DNA of 64,000 nt from Phytoactinopolyspora halotolerans (GCF_010550675.1 NZ_JAAGOA010000020.1:62001-126000), one strand, 5' to 3'. Shown: positions 16,666-26,649, counted from the first letter of the stretch. A program made the numbers and translations. Notes: generated by a model from the sequence alone, not told the origin.

Positions 16666-17361
16666 TCAGATCCATCCGTCGAGTGCAGCGAGGAACACGG
16701 TCGGGTCGTCTCGGTGGATCGTGTGACCGACCCCGGGGACGACGAGCACCTCCAGGCCGCGCTGTTCCATCTCGGTGACCGCCGCCTCGGAGTAGAAGAC
16801 ACTCTCCCGGGCGAGCAGCACGAGCGACGGCGCGGCCGGCCGCAGCGGCGCCAGATCGGTGCCCGTGATCATCGACGCCCCGTCCACCGTGTCCGGATCC
16901 CACGTGCGCAGCGTCGCCATCTCGATGTCGATGTCGTCCTGACTCCATCGCGGATGAGCCGCCACCACCTCGTCCCGGGTGGCGTGCTTGAACTCCCGGA
17001 ATCGGCTCGGACCCGCGTCACCGTCGCGATGAGAGACGAACCAGGCCGGATCGCTGTAGACGGCCCGTCGTGGCCGCAACCGGGCGGCCGCCAGTGCGAG
17101 TGCGACCGCACCGAGGGAATGGCCGATCGCGATGTCCGGTTCCCCCGGCAGCGTCTCCACCAGGTCGTCGGCCCAGTCCTGCGGAGAATAGCGACCACGC
17201 CCGCTATGGCCGTGCCCGCGAAGATCGACGCCGGTCACCCGGTACCCGCGTTCGGCGATCCTCGGCCCGACAACCTGCCATGTGCGCGAATCGGACATGA
17301 TGCCGTGGATCAGGACGGCGGTCCGGTCCCCCTCACCCCAGGTACGCGTGTGCAATCGCAT
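16666..17361 (-). CDS. Alpha/beta hydrolase
   Basis: A 231-residue alpha/beta-hydrolase fold: oxyanion HGIMSD, the DLRGHGHSG strand, the nucleophile elbow G-H-S-L-G (AIGHSLGAVAL) and the late histidine in VPGVGHTIHRD. Acid residue candidates lie before it near VLLARESVF. The substrate is not evident; within a glycan operon an esterase that removes acyl groups is reasonable. The ATG at 17361 has GGGAG 5 nt upstream; an ATG 12 bp earlier is the alternative. About 90 bp separate it from the double ATPase gene upstream. Confidence 0.85.
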   Translation of the reverse strand: MRLHTRTWGEGDRTAVLIHGIMSDSRTWQVVGPRIAERGYRVTGVDLRGHGHSGRGRYSPQDWADDLVETLPGEPDIAIGHSLGAVALALAAARLRPRRAVYSDPAWFVSHRDGDAGPSRFREFKHATRDEVVAAHPRWSQDDIDIEMATLRTWDPDTVDGASMITGTDLAPLRPAAPSLVLLARESVFYSEAAVTEMEQRGLEVLVVPGVGHTIHRDDPTVFLAALDGWI

Positions 17362-17451
17362 CTGATCTCCCATCCCGTCGCGGTACGCCTGGCTTGTTGA
17401 GTGTCAGTTCCGCACCGGCGTGGATTTCGAGCCCGAGAACGCAACTCACGC

Positions 17452-19755
17452 TCAAGAACCGTGGGCGGGCCGCATCTCGCCGGCGAAATGGCACGCGGCC
17501 CGTTGCCCATCCGCGGTGACGGACAGGGCCGGCTCCTGCTCGACGCAGATCTGCCGCTCCGGATGTGCCAGCGGACCGATCGGGCATCTCGTGCGGAACC
17601 GGCATCCGCTCGGTGGGTTCTTCGGGCTGGGCAGGTCGCCGGTCAGGACGATGCGTTCCCGGTCGCGGGCGGTCGTGTCCGGCACCGGCGAGGAGGACAT
17701 CAAGGCCACGGTGTACGGGTGCTGCGGTGCTGAGTAGACAGCGTCCACCGGCCCGGTCTCGACGATCTTGCCCAGGTACATGACGGCGACCCGGTCGGAG
17801 AGATGCCGGACCACGGACAGGTCGTGCGCGATGAACAGATAGCCCAGGCCGAGGTCGTCGCGCAGCTGCTCGAGCAGGTTGATGATCTGCGCCTGGATGG
17901 AGACGTCGAGTGCGGAGACCGGCTCGTCGCAGATGAGCACCCGCGGCTGCACGGCCAGCGCACGGGCGATGCCGATGCGCTGGCGCTGCCCACCGGAGAA
18001 GGCGTGCGGGTATCGGTCCAGATGGTTCTCGTTCAGCCCCACCCGGCGGATCAGCTCCGTTGCCTCACCCGCGCGCTGCGACCGGGGCACCCCGCGCATC
18101 TCGAGCGCCTCGTCGAGTGACTGGCGGACGCTACGACGCGGGTTGAGCGAGGCGTACGGATCCTGGAAGACGTACTGCACGGTCGAGCGCAGGGACTGCA
18201 CGCCGCCGGCCGTGGTGGCGTCGACCTGCCCGGGCCCGACGCGGACGGTGCCCGACGACGGACGGTTGATGCCGACGACGGTCCGCGCCAGCGTCGATTT
18301 CCCGCACCCGGACTCGCCGACCAGGCCGAGCGTCTCGCCGCCGGCGACGGACAGGCTCACCCCGTCCACGGCGTAGACCGGGTCCGGCCGGCCGAACAGG
18401 GTGCGCCGGTCGGCCGCGACGTTCACCCGCAGGTCCTCGACCGCCAGCATCGGCGACCCAGATCCGGGCCGGGCCGCCCCACCGGCGTGCGGCTGAATGG
18501 CGCCAGGCTCAACAGTGCCTGGCTCGACGGCGCCGACCTCCGTGGTGGCTACCCGGGATGCGGCCGGTTGCGACGAGTTCCCGGCCGGCGCCGATTCGGC
18601 GTGGATGAGTCGCGGCAGCGGCGGGATGGCATCGCCGCGCTGGGTGATCCAGCACGCCGCGGCGCGTCCACCACGGCGGTCGCCACCGTCGACATTCGTG
18701 CTGTGGGTGCGGGCGAGCAGCTCGGGGACGTCGGTGCGGCACTGGTCCTCGGCGAGTCGGCAGCGCGGGTGGAACGCGCACCCAGGCGGGAGGTCGGCCG
18801 GGTCCGGGGGCGTGCCGGGGATGGCCGGCAACCCCTGCGATCGGCTGACCTTGTCCCTGCTCGTGCCGCCGCCGTTCCCGTTCCCGCTTCCGTGCTCGTC
18901 GATACGCGGCATCGCCCGCAGCAGGTCCGCGGTGTAGGGGTGCTCCTGGTGGGCGAACAACGCCTCGGCGGGGCCGCGTTCCACGACGCGCCCGCCGTAC
19001 ATCACCACGACGTCGTCGCAGGTCTCGGCGACCACACCCATGTCATGCGTGATCATCAGCACCGCGACCCCCAGCTCGTCCTTCAACCGGGCCAGCAGTC
19101 GCAGGATCTGCGCCTGGATGGTCACGTCCAAGGCTGTGGTCGGCTCGTCGGCGATCAGCAGCTTCGGGGAGCCCGCCAACGCGATGGCGATCACCACGCG
19201 CTGGCGCATCCCGCCGGAGAACTGGTGCGGATACTCGCTGATGCGCCGCTCCGCGTCCGGGATGCCGACCTGCTGCAGCAGCTCCAGCGCCCGTGCCCGG
19301 GCGGTGCGCTTGTCCGCGCCGTGCACGATCAGCGCCTCGGCGATCTGGTCCCCGACGGTCATCACCGGGTTCAGCGCCGACTGCGGGTCCTGGAAGACCA
19401 TCGCGATCTCCCGGCCGCGGACCTCGCGCATCTGCTCCTCGGTGAGCCTCCGCAGATCACGCCCGTCGAACAGGATCTCCCCCGCGACGATGCGCCCGGG
19501 CGCGTGCACCATGCGCATGATCGAGCGGGCGGTCACCGACTTACCGGAACCGGACTCGCCGACGACGCCCAGCACCGTGCCGGACTGGACGGCCAGGTCG
19601 ACATCGTTCACCGCCCGCACCGTGCCTGCGTCGGTGGCGAACTCGGTGCGCAGCCCGCGTACCTGAAGCAGCGGCGCGTCGGCGCTCCAGTCCCGCTCCG
19701 TCCGCCGCGTGGCCGCCGCGGCGGCCAGGGCCGGGCTCTTCCCCGTCAGCCTCAT
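17452..19755 (-). CDS. Double ABC transporter ATPase (DppD-DppF type fusion)
   Basis: A 767-residue protein holding two complete nucleotide-binding domains. The first has Walker A GESGSGKS at 66-73 and signature FSGGMRQRVVIA; the second has GESGCGKS at 480-487 and FSGGQRQRIGIA. Each is followed by the cysteine-rich C-terminal segment of oligopeptide ATPases (CAFHPRCRLAEDQC and CRFRTRCPIG). A low-complexity linker of roughly 60 residues (VGAVEPGTVEPGAIQPHAGG) joins them. It energises the adjacent permeases. The start overlaps the DppC-type stop (ATGA). The longer open frame upstream is antisense-like sequence within the permease gene. Confidence 0.92.
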   Translation of the reverse strand: MRLTGKSPALAAAAATRRTERDWSADAPLLQVRGLRTEFATDAGTVRAVNDVDLAVQSGTVLGVVGESGSGKSVTARSIMRMVHAPGRIVAGEILFDGRDLRRLTEEQMREVRGREIAMVFQDPQSALNPVMTVGDQIAEALIVHGADKRTARARALELLQQVGIPDAERRISEYPHQFSGGMRQRVVIAIALAGSPKLLIADEPTTALDVTIQAQILRLLARLKDELGVAVLMITHDMGVVAETCDDVVVMYGGRVVERGPAEALFAHQEHPYTADLLRAMPRIDEHGSGNGNGGGTSRDKVSRSQGLPAIPGTPPDPADLPPGCAFHPRCRLAEDQCRTDVPELLARTHSTNVDGGDRRGGRAAACWITQRGDAIPPLPRLIHAESAPAGNSSQPAASRVATTEVGAVEPGTVEPGAIQPHAGGAARPGSGSPMLAVEDLRVNVAADRRTLFGRPDPVYAVDGVSLSVAGGETLGLVGESGCGKSTLARTVVGINRPSSGTVRVGPGQVDATTAGGVQSLRSTVQYVFQDPYASLNPRRSVRQSLDEALEMRGVPRSQRAGEATELIRRVGLNENHLDRYPHAFSGGQRQRIGIARALAVQPRVLICDEPVSALDVSIQAQIINLLEQLRDDLGLGYLFIAHDLSVVRHLSDRVAVMYLGKIVETGPVDAVYSAPQHPYTVALMSSSPVPDTTARDRERIVLTGDLPSPKNPPSGCRFRTRCPIGPLAHPERQICVEQEPALSVTADGQRAACHFAGEMRPAHGS

Positions 19756-20678
19756 CGTTTCAGCACCGCCTTGTTCAACGCGTCGGACAGCAGGGTGAAG
19801 CCCAGGGCGAGCAGGAGCAGTACGAGGCCGGGCCCGATGATGTAGGCCGGATGGACCTCGACATAACGCGCGCCGGTGTTGAGCATCGCACCCAACGACG
19901 GCACCGGCGGCTCGATGCCGAGACCCACGATGCTCAGCCCGGCTTCGATGAAGATCGCGACCACCATGAACACCGACGCGTTCACCACGATCGGGTCCAC
20001 GATGTTCGGCAGCACGTGGCGGACCATGACGGTCCGCTTGCGCACGCCCAACACCCGAGCGGCCAGCACGTACTCTCGTTCCTGCTCGACCAGCAGCCCG
20101 GCCCGCGCCTGCCGCCCGAACATCGGCAACCCGACCACGAGGATGGACAGGAACAACGCCAGCCACCCCGTGCCGACCACCAGAACGATCGTCATCCCCA
20201 GGATGAGCCCTGGAAAGCCGAGGATGATGTCGAGCAGCCGCTGCATCCCGGTGCCCAGCCAGCGCGTGATCACCCCGGCCAAGCCCATGAGCGTACCGAT
20301 CGCCGCGCTCAGCGGCACCGCCGTCAGCAGCAGGCTGATATCCGTGCGCAGGCCGAACACGGTCCGCGCCAGGATGTCGCGCCCCAGCTCGTCGGTCCCG
20401 AGCCAATGGCCGGCCGAGGGTCCGGCCAGGGCACCGCTGCTCTGGTCGTCATAGCCGTTCGGGAAAAGGATGGGCGCCAGCACGGCGGCCAGGATGAGCA
20501 GCGCGAGCAAGCCGGCCCCGGCAGCACCGCGCGGACGTCGCAGCGCCGAGGCATAACGGTGCCACGCGCCGGCGCCGGACTGGCGGGCAGGCGGTCCCGG
20601 GACGGTGCCCGTGGGGCCCGTGGTGTCCGCGCCGTTCCCCGGCCCGCTCACGGTGGTGGTGTTCGTTGCCATGGTCAT
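19752..20678 (-). CDS. Oligopeptide/oligosaccharide ABC permease (DppC type)
   Basis: A 308-residue inner-membrane permease with a long polar N-terminus, a first membrane segment (AGLLALLILAAVLAPILFP), the DppC landmark HWLGTDELGRDILARTVFG and the EAA loop around EREYVLAARVLGVRKRTVMVRHVLPN. Five further hydrophobic helices follow. It forms the channel with the DppB-type protein. The first 4 bp overlap the dppB stop and the end overlaps the ATPase start, so the transporter genes are tightly coupled. Confidence 0.9.
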   Translation of the reverse strand: MTMATNTTTVSGPGNGADTTGPTGTVPGPPARQSGAGAWHRYASALRRPRGAAGAGLLALLILAAVLAPILFPNGYDDQSSGALAGPSAGHWLGTDELGRDILARTVFGLRTDISLLLTAVPLSAAIGTLMGLAGVITRWLGTGMQRLLDIILGFPGLILGMTIVLVVGTGWLALFLSILVVGLPMFGRQARAGLLVEQEREYVLAARVLGVRKRTVMVRHVLPNIVDPIVVNASVFMVVAIFIEAGLSIVGLGIEPPVPSLGAMLNTGARYVEVHPAYIIGPGLVLLLLALGFTLLSDALNKAVLKR

Positions 20679-21622
20679 GCTCCCAACCGCACTCGGGGGT
20701 CCAGGCCGGCAAGGGCGATCTCGGTCATCAGCTGCATCAGCACCGCGATCAGGACGGCGCCGACGATGATCACCTGCACCAGGTTGTAGTCCGCGTTCTG
20801 CACGCCGGTCACGGCCAGCTGCCCGATGCCGTTCCGGGCGAAGATCATCTCGATGACGACGGCGCCGGCCAGCATGTCACCGAATCGCATGCCGAGCGCC
20901 ACCACGGCCGGCCCGAGACTGTTGCGCACCACGTGCCGGATGTTGATCCGCCGCCGTGGCACCCCCTTAGCCACCGCCAGGTCCACGAAATCCTGCTGCC
21001 ATACGTTGTGCATCGACGACTGCACCAACCGGGCCACACCGGCGGACATCGGAACCGCCAGCGCCACCGCCGGCAGCAGCAGATACTGCAGCCCGATCAT
21101 CGGATCATCCAGCACCGCCACCTCGCCGCTGATCGGCAGCACCGGGAAGGCGACGCCGAGCACGATGATCAGCAGCAAGCCCGCCAGGAACGGCGGCGTG
21201 GCCAGCAGCAGCGTGTTGGTCGCGTCCGAGGTGAGCCGGGACAGCCGGGAGCGGGCCGAGCCACCGAAGATCCCCACGCCGATGCCGACCACCGTGAGGA
21301 TCAGCATCGCCGCGATCGTCAACTCCAGTGTGCTCCCGATCCGGTCTCCGATCAGCTCCGATACCGGCCGGTTGAACTGCAGCGACTGGCCCAGGTCGCC
21401 GGTCAGCAGTCCGCCGACCCAGCCGACGTACTGCTCCACCAGCGGCCGGTCCAGCCCCATCTCGACCCGGATCGCCTCGATCTGCTCCGTCGTCGCCTCG
21501 GGCCCCGCCGCCGCGGCCGCCGCATCGCCGGGCGCCAGCCGCGGCAACAGGAACGCGATCACGCTCGTCGCCACGATCACCAGCAGGATCGACGGCACAC
21601 GGCGCAGCAAGAATCGGATCAT
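20675..21622 (-). CDS. Oligopeptide/oligosaccharide ABC permease (DppB type)
   Basis: A 315-residue permease beginning MIRFLLRRVPSILLVIVATSVIAF, the usual DppB opening, with the periplasmic loop containing GLDRPLVEQYVGWVGGLLTGDLGQSL and the cytoplasmic EAA motif near DLAVAKGVPRRRINIRHVVRNS. Six membrane helices can be drawn. It pairs with the DppC-type permease. A good ribosome site (AGGTGAGG) lies before the ATG. The gap to the binding-protein gene is 42 bp. Confidence 0.9.
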   Translation of the reverse strand: MIRFLLRRVPSILLVIVATSVIAFLLPRLAPGDAAAAAAGPEATTEQIEAIRVEMGLDRPLVEQYVGWVGGLLTGDLGQSLQFNRPVSELIGDRIGSTLELTIAAMLILTVVGIGVGIFGGSARSRLSRLTSDATNTLLLATPPFLAGLLLIIVLGVAFPVLPISGEVAVLDDPMIGLQYLLLPAVALAVPMSAGVARLVQSSMHNVWQQDFVDLAVAKGVPRRRINIRHVVRNSLGPAVVALGMRFGDMLAGAVVIEMIFARNGIGQLAVTGVQNADYNLVQVIIVGAVLIAVLMQLMTEIALAGLDPRVRLGA

Positions 21623-21664
21623 GACCTCACCTGCCTATGGGGTGCCTGACGAATCTCGGGTCCA

Positions 21665-23272
21665 TCAGGCGTCCTCGAGGTAGGCAGCCCGGAACGACCG
21701 GCCGTACTTGCCGATCAGCTGGTCTTTCAGGGCGTCGGCGCGCACGCTCGTGGCCGGCGTGATGACGAACGGGAGCACGAACGCCGCCTCCAGCAGATGC
21801 TCCGACAGCGCCCGCAGCGCCGCGGTCGTGGTCTCGTCGTCGGGGCTGTTGATCAGATCCTCGACCAGTTCCTTGTACTCGTCGTCCTCGTACCGCCCGG
21901 TGTTTCCCTCCGCCCGCAGTTCGGGCAGAGAGTTGACCATCAGGGCGGGCGCCTGGCCCGCCGTCGCACTCCAGATGTGGAACATCTGTCCGAGATCGTT
22001 GGCGGCCCGGCGTGGCGCGAAATCCGGGATGGACAGCTCCTCGACCGAGACCTTGAGGCCCGCCGCCTCGAGATCGCGGGCTACGATCTCGTAGTTGCTG
22101 CGCGGCGCCGGCTGGGCATGGATGGCGATCTTCACCGCCGCCCCGGCCGCGCCGGCCTCCTCGATCATCTGCCGCGCCCGGTCCGGGTCATAGGTGTACG
22201 TGTCGACCAGATCCGCCGGGTAGCCGGTGGCACTGTCCACCCACGGCAGGCTCGTCGTCTGCGCAACCCCGCCCATGACCTGCTCGGCGATCCGCTCCCG
22301 GTCGATGGCGTACGCGACGGCCTGCCGGACCCGGACATCGTCGAACGGTGGCATCGTCACATCGAAGGCGAACGCGTACACCAAGCCGTGATTCGTGATG
22401 AGGTGGAAATCCTCGTCGTCGACGACGGTCTGCATGTCCTGGGTGGTCATACCGCCGCTCATCTGGGTGCGGCCGGAGCGAAGGGCCGACAGCTGTGCCG
22501 TGGAGTCAGCGATGACCGTGATCTCGACGGCGTCCAGGTACGGCAGCTCGGGGTCCCAGTACGAGTCGTTGCGGGTGAGCTTGAGCTCGGTGCCCGCAGT
22601 GTATTCCGACCAGACGAACGGCCCGGTCCCGACGACCTCCGATCCGTCTTCCAAACCCTGATAGGTCTCCCGGTCGATCATCGGCAGCGTATCGAGGATG
22701 TCGAAGGCGATCTCCTGCAGCGGCGTCGGTGCGCTGATGACGACCTCGTACTCACCGGTCGCCTCCACCTCCCAGTCGGTGATCACACCGGCCATCTCGG
22801 ACAGGCCGCCGCCCTCCTTCGCGTGGTCGAAGGCGAACACGACGTCCTCGGACGTGAAGTCGCGCCCGGAGTGGTATGTCACGCCCTCGCGCAGCGTCAG
22901 CACAAGCGTCTGGTTGCCGTCCTGGAACTCCCACTCGGTCGCCAGGACCGGGACCACGTCATAGCTGTCATCGACGAGGGTCAGTGTCTCCAGCACACTG
23001 CGGCACCAGAAGATGTTGCCCGGGCGCCCGGTGTTGTAGGCGCCTGGTACGGGTTCCGCCACCACGGACGTCACCAGGGTGCCGCCGCTGACCGGGTCGC
23101 CGCCGCCACTGCCGGTCGCGTCGTCGCCCGTCTCCTCGGCCTCGTCCACCGCCGAGCGGCAGCCGGAGACGGCGACGAAGCCCATCGCCGAGACCGCGCC
23201 GAGAAAGGCGCGCCGCGAGAGCGAATCGCCCCGCACTCGGCCGGTTACTCTGACCTGTCCTGTTGGGTACAT
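21665..23272 (-). CDS. Solute-binding lipoprotein, family 5 (DppA/OppA type), Tat signal
   Basis: A 535-residue extracytoplasmic binding protein. The signal has the twin-arginine pattern S-R-R-A-F-L-G followed by a lipobox AVSGC, so it is probably Tat-exported and lipid-anchored. Family 5 landmarks are WEFQDGNQTLVLTLREGVTYHSGRDFTSEDVVFAF and the later VRQAVAYAIDRERI. Such proteins bind peptides, nickel or oligosaccharides. The GH3 beta-glucosidase 16 bp upstream and the sulfatases downstream favour a sugar ligand here, which is an inference. Start ATG with GAGGTGG upstream. Confidence 0.9.
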   Translation of the reverse strand: MYPTGQVRVTGRVRGDSLSRRAFLGAVSAMGFVAVSGCRSAVDEAEETGDDATGSGGGDPVSGGTLVTSVVAEPVPGAYNTGRPGNIFWCRSVLETLTLVDDSYDVVPVLATEWEFQDGNQTLVLTLREGVTYHSGRDFTSEDVVFAFDHAKEGGGLSEMAGVITDWEVEATGEYEVVISAPTPLQEIAFDILDTLPMIDRETYQGLEDGSEVVGTGPFVWSEYTAGTELKLTRNDSYWDPELPYLDAVEITVIADSTAQLSALRSGRTQMSGGMTTQDMQTVVDDEDFHLITNHGLVYAFAFDVTMPPFDDVRVRQAVAYAIDRERIAEQVMGGVAQTTSLPWVDSATGYPADLVDTYTYDPDRARQMIEEAGAAGAAVKIAIHAQPAPRSNYEIVARDLEAAGLKVSVEELSIPDFAPRRAANDLGQMFHIWSATAGQAPALMVNSLPELRAEGNTGRYEDDEYKELVEDLINSPDDETTTAALRALSEHLLEAAFVLPFVITPATSVRADALKDQLIGKYGRSFRAAYLEDA

Positions 23273-23288
23273 CCGTGGACCACCTCAC

Positions 23289-25835
23289 TCACTTGTCGCG
23301 GGGCCTGACGTCGGCCCGCGCGGTCGACAGGGATATTGCGGTCGTGCGGTGAATGTCTGTTGCGGAGAAACCGACCAGGACGTCGAAGCGTCCCGGCTCG
23401 ACGGTCCATCGATGGTGCTCGACGTCCCAGTGCGCGAACGCTCGGCGGGGCAGCGTGACCTCGACGGTCGACATCTCCCCTGCCTCCGCCCGCACCACTG
23501 CGAAGCCGGCGAGCCACCGCACCGGGCGGTCCACCGTCGACGACGGCCGCGCCAGGTAGACCTGGACCACCTGCTTGCCGTGCCGCTCACCGGTGTTGCG
23601 CACACCCACGGTGACGACGGCGGCCGCGTCGTATGCGTCGGCGTCGGCGTCGGCGTCGATGTCGGCGTCGATGTCGGGAGCCACGCCGAGCTCGGTGAGC
23701 TCCCAGCTCGTATAGCCGAGGCCGTGCCCGAACGGGTAAGCAGGGCTCGAACCCGAACGTAACCAGGCCCGATAGCCGATGTGGAGGCCCTCGTCGTACT
23801 CGAGGCGTCCGTCCACGGGCGTCGTCTCGGAGACCGGCACGTCGTCCAACCGGTCCGGCCACGTCGTCGGCAACCGGCCGCCCGGTTCCGCGGCGCCGAG
23901 AACGATATCCGCCACGGCGTGGCCCATCTCCTGCCCGCCGAACCATCCCAGCAGGATCGACGGAACGTCGTTCCGCCAGGGCAGCTCCACCGGTGATCCC
24001 GAGTTGACCACCACGACGGTGCGCGGGTTCTCCGCTGCGACGCGACGCACCAACTCGTCCTGACGGCCCGGCAGACGGAGGTCTCGCCGGTCGTAACCCT
24101 CGCTCTCCACCTGTTCGCTGGTACCGACGACGACGACGGTCAGGTCCGCCGTGCGGGCCGCCTCGGCAGCGGCCGCGAGTTCTTCCTCAGCCGACCGGCG
24201 CGGTGGTCGTACCCCCAGGCCGATCGCCACTCCGAGCCCGCCGACCCGGTGCCGGAGAAACAGTTCGGCCGGCCGGTCCGCGACGAGTTCCATCGGCGTG
24301 TACCAGTGTGGCGGGCCGAGCATCTGCAACGCGCCGTCGTCGTGCTCCGGATTCACCGCACCGTCGAGGACGACATCCCCGTCGACGGTGAAGACGAAGG
24401 TGCCCGCGCCGGTGAAACCCACATGCCAGCTACCGCTGCGGTCCGGCACGAAGGTGGCGCTCATCTCGACGGCGGACGCGCCGGGCGGGACGTCGGTCGC
24501 CCACCGCGTCAGGCGGGCGGACGTCCGGCGTTCCTCGTGGATCAGCGTGCCGTCGGCGCGCAGCCACCGGAGACGGACCGGCCCGGCGTCACCAGCGTCA
24601 CCGCAGCCATCAGCGTCACCGGAGTGGTCCATGCGAGATGCCGGAATGTCCGGCAGACCGTCGTCCAGGTGGCAGCCATCGACGTGACTGACCTCGGCCA
24701 CGCCGTCCAACGCGGCGCGCAGGCCGTCCAGTATCGAGACCGTGTACACCGGCCGGACCTGTGCGCTCCCGCCGCCCTGGATACGGGGGTCCGCGGCGAG
24801 TTCGCCGATGACGGCCACCTTGCGCAACGCGGCCGGATCCACCGGTAGCAGCGGCCCGTCGTTACGGACCAGCACCATCCCGTCGCGTGCGGCCGCACGC
24901 ACCTCTGCGCCGTCCGCGCTGACCGTGGAGGCCAGCGGCTGCCGCGGGAACGGGTCGCCGCCGAGTGGCGCAAGCGCACCGACCCGCACGGCAAGGCACA
25001 GCAGGTTGCGGACCTTCGCGTCCACGTGCGCTTCGTCGACCTCGCCGGAGCGCACAGCGTCTTCGAGCGCGGCTCCCCACGGGCCGTCCGGCCCGGGCAT
25101 GGCCAGGTCGAGCCCGGCCCGGCCGGCCGCCACAGTCGTGCGTGCGGCCCGCCAGTCGGAGACGACGGCGCCGTCGAAGCCCCATGCGCTGCGCAAAGGG
25201 TCGGTCAGCAGGTCGTGCTCGGTCATCGTGGCGCCGTTGACGGAGTTGTAGGCGGCCATGACCATCCATGCCCCGGCGTCGCGTACGAGGTACTCGAACG
25301 GCGCCAGGTAGACCTCGCGCAGAGTCCGCTCGTCCACTCGCACGTCCACGTGGCGCCGGTCGGTCTCGGCGTCGTTGGCGACGTAGTGCTTGACCGTCGC
25401 CGCCACGCCGTCGTCCTGCAGGCTTCGCACCACGCCCGCCGCCATACGTGCGGTGAGCAGCGGGTCCTCCGACCAGCACTCGAAGTGGCGGCCGCCGAGC
25501 GGGCTGCGGTGCAGGTTCACCGTGGGGGCCAGCACGACGTGTACGCCCTTGCGGCGCGCCTCGGCCGCGAGTATCCCGCCCATCCGGGTCGCCATGTCGA
25601 CGTCCCAGCTCGCCGCGATCGCGGTCGGCGACGGCAGGCACACCGACGGATCGCCGTCGTCCCACACCACGCCGCGCACGCCGGACGGCCCGTCGGCCAG
25701 AGCCATCTCGCCCAGTCCGATCGCCGGCTCCGCATGAGTCGACCAGAATGCCCCACCGGTGAGGAGGCGGACCTTCTGTGCGAGGTCGAGCTTGCCGATC
25801 AGCGCGTCAAGGTGCTCGGCGGAGATGTCACTCAC
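23289..25835 (-). CDS. GH3 family beta-glucosidase with PA14-like insert
   Basis: An 848-residue cytoplasmic glycoside hydrolase family 3 enzyme. The TIM-barrel part has ALADGPSGVRG, KHYVANDAETDR and the nucleophile D227 in AVVSDWRA. The second alpha/beta domain carries GYDRRDLRLPGRQDEL. An insert at roughly 400-540 (VGFTGAGTFVFTVDGDVVLDG) looks like a PA14 domain, and the C-terminal 120 residues form a fibronectin-III-like fold (VTVGVRNTGERHGKQVVQVYL). A short Asp/Ala repeat DIDADIDADADADA sits near residue 730. It should release beta-linked glucose or a related sugar from imported oligosaccharide. The GTG start overlaps the TetR stop (GTGA). Confidence 0.9.
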   Translation of the reverse strand: MSDISAEHLDALIGKLDLAQKVRLLTGGAFWSTHAEPAIGLGEMALADGPSGVRGVVWDDGDPSVCLPSPTAIAASWDVDMATRMGGILAAEARRKGVHVVLAPTVNLHRSPLGGRHFECWSEDPLLTARMAAGVVRSLQDDGVAATVKHYVANDAETDRRHVDVRVDERTLREVYLAPFEYLVRDAGAWMVMAAYNSVNGATMTEHDLLTDPLRSAWGFDGAVVSDWRAARTTVAAGRAGLDLAMPGPDGPWGAALEDAVRSGEVDEAHVDAKVRNLLCLAVRVGALAPLGGDPFPRQPLASTVSADGAEVRAAARDGMVLVRNDGPLLPVDPAALRKVAVIGELAADPRIQGGGSAQVRPVYTVSILDGLRAALDGVAEVSHVDGCHLDDGLPDIPASRMDHSGDADGCGDAGDAGPVRLRWLRADGTLIHEERRTSARLTRWATDVPPGASAVEMSATFVPDRSGSWHVGFTGAGTFVFTVDGDVVLDGAVNPEHDDGALQMLGPPHWYTPMELVADRPAELFLRHRVGGLGVAIGLGVRPPRRSAEEELAAAAEAARTADLTVVVVGTSEQVESEGYDRRDLRLPGRQDELVRRVAAENPRTVVVVNSGSPVELPWRNDVPSILLGWFGGQEMGHAVADIVLGAAEPGGRLPTTWPDRLDDVPVSETTPVDGRLEYDEGLHIGYRAWLRSGSSPAYPFGHGLGYTSWELTELGVAPDIDADIDADADADAYDAAAVVTVGVRNTGERHGKQVVQVYLARPSSTVDRPVRWLAGFAVVRAEAGEMSTVEVTLPRRAFAHWDVEHHRWTVEPGRFDVLVGFSATDIHRTTAISLSTARADVRPRDK

Positions 25836-26449
25836 CGGACCACCTCACCGTCGGCGGACTCCCGCCGGGTGAGCCGCCGCAGATACGTCTCCATGACCGC
25901 GCACATGTCCACCGACGGATCGAGCAGCCACTGAACCTGCAGGCCGTCCATCACGGCGATGATCTCGGCCGCCGTCTCGTCTGGGTCGAGCTCCGGCAGC
26001 AGCAGGCCCGCGTCCTGGTCACGCCTGATGTGACCGGCCACCGATGACCGGACCCGGACATATCGTTGCCGGAAGTACCCGTGTGCCGGGTGGGCCGGTT
26101 CGATGCTCTCCGCGGCGGTCACCGCGTACAGCCGCATCGACTCCGGGTTCTCTTGGTTGTGCCGGCACAGGGCCAGCAGCCCATCGACCGTGCTGGCGCC
26201 GTTGAACACGATCGCCATGTGGCTGAAGCTGTCCTCGTCCCGGCGTTCCAACGCGGCGATCAGCAGCTCCTCTTTGCTCCGGAAGTGATGGAGCAGGCCC
26301 GGCTGCGAGATCCCGACCGTCGCGGCGATGTCCGCGAGCGATACCCCACGGAAGCCGCTGTTGCCGAACGCCTCCGTGGCGACGGTCAGGATCTGTTCCC
26401 GGCGGACGCCCGGAGGCTTGCGGTTTCTTACCGACGAGGATTCGACCAC
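25832..26449 (-). CDS. TetR family transcriptional regulator heading the glycoside operon
   Basis: A 205-residue TetR regulator with a clear helix-turn-helix (REQILTVATEAFGNSGF, SLADIAATVGISQPGLLHHFRSKEELL) and a C-terminal ligand domain of the kind found with sugar operons. It is the first gene of the leftward run and is coupled to the GH3 gene by a GTGA overlap. A perfect 16-bp palindrome lies between it and the divergent sulfatase C gene and is the likely operator. The GTG start has GGGAG upstream. Confidence 0.9.
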   Translation of the reverse strand: MVESSSVRNRKPPGVRREQILTVATEAFGNSGFRGVSLADIAATVGISQPGLLHHFRSKEELLIAALERRDEDSFSHMAIVFNGASTVDGLLALCRHNQENPESMRLYAVTAAESIEPAHPAHGYFRQRYVRVRSSVAGHIRRDQDAGLLLPELDPDETAAEIIAVMDGLQVQWLLDPSVDMCAVMETYLRRLTRRESADGEVVR

Positions 26450-26525
26450 GACCCACTCCCTTAACGACGTTCGCTGTGCGTATAGACGTTCGCATGTCGC
26501 CCATATATTGTGATTGCGGTCACCT

Positions 26526-26541
26526 TACCGAGTACTCGGTA
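26526..26541. promoter_or_regulatory. Perfect 16-bp palindrome, probable TetR operator
   Basis: TACCGAGTACTCGGTA reads the same on both strands. It lies in the 200-bp gap between the divergent TetR and sulfatase C genes, within AT-richer sequence (ATATATTGTGATTG) that may hold promoter elements. TACCGAGT-type half-sites are common in TetR operators. It probably controls both directions. Confidence 0.7.
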
Positions 26542-26649
26542 GGTAACGCTAGAGTTTCCGCAGGGTCAATTCCGCGCGGCGCACCGCGGTCCGGACCCGC
26601 ACCACAGCAAACGAGCAGGTCACTACAGGCACGAGGAGAGCAGATAACG

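Noticed and set aside
18487-19845. 452-codon plus-strand frame
   Set aside because: Antisense to the double ATPase, whose two Walker A and signature motifs are complete.
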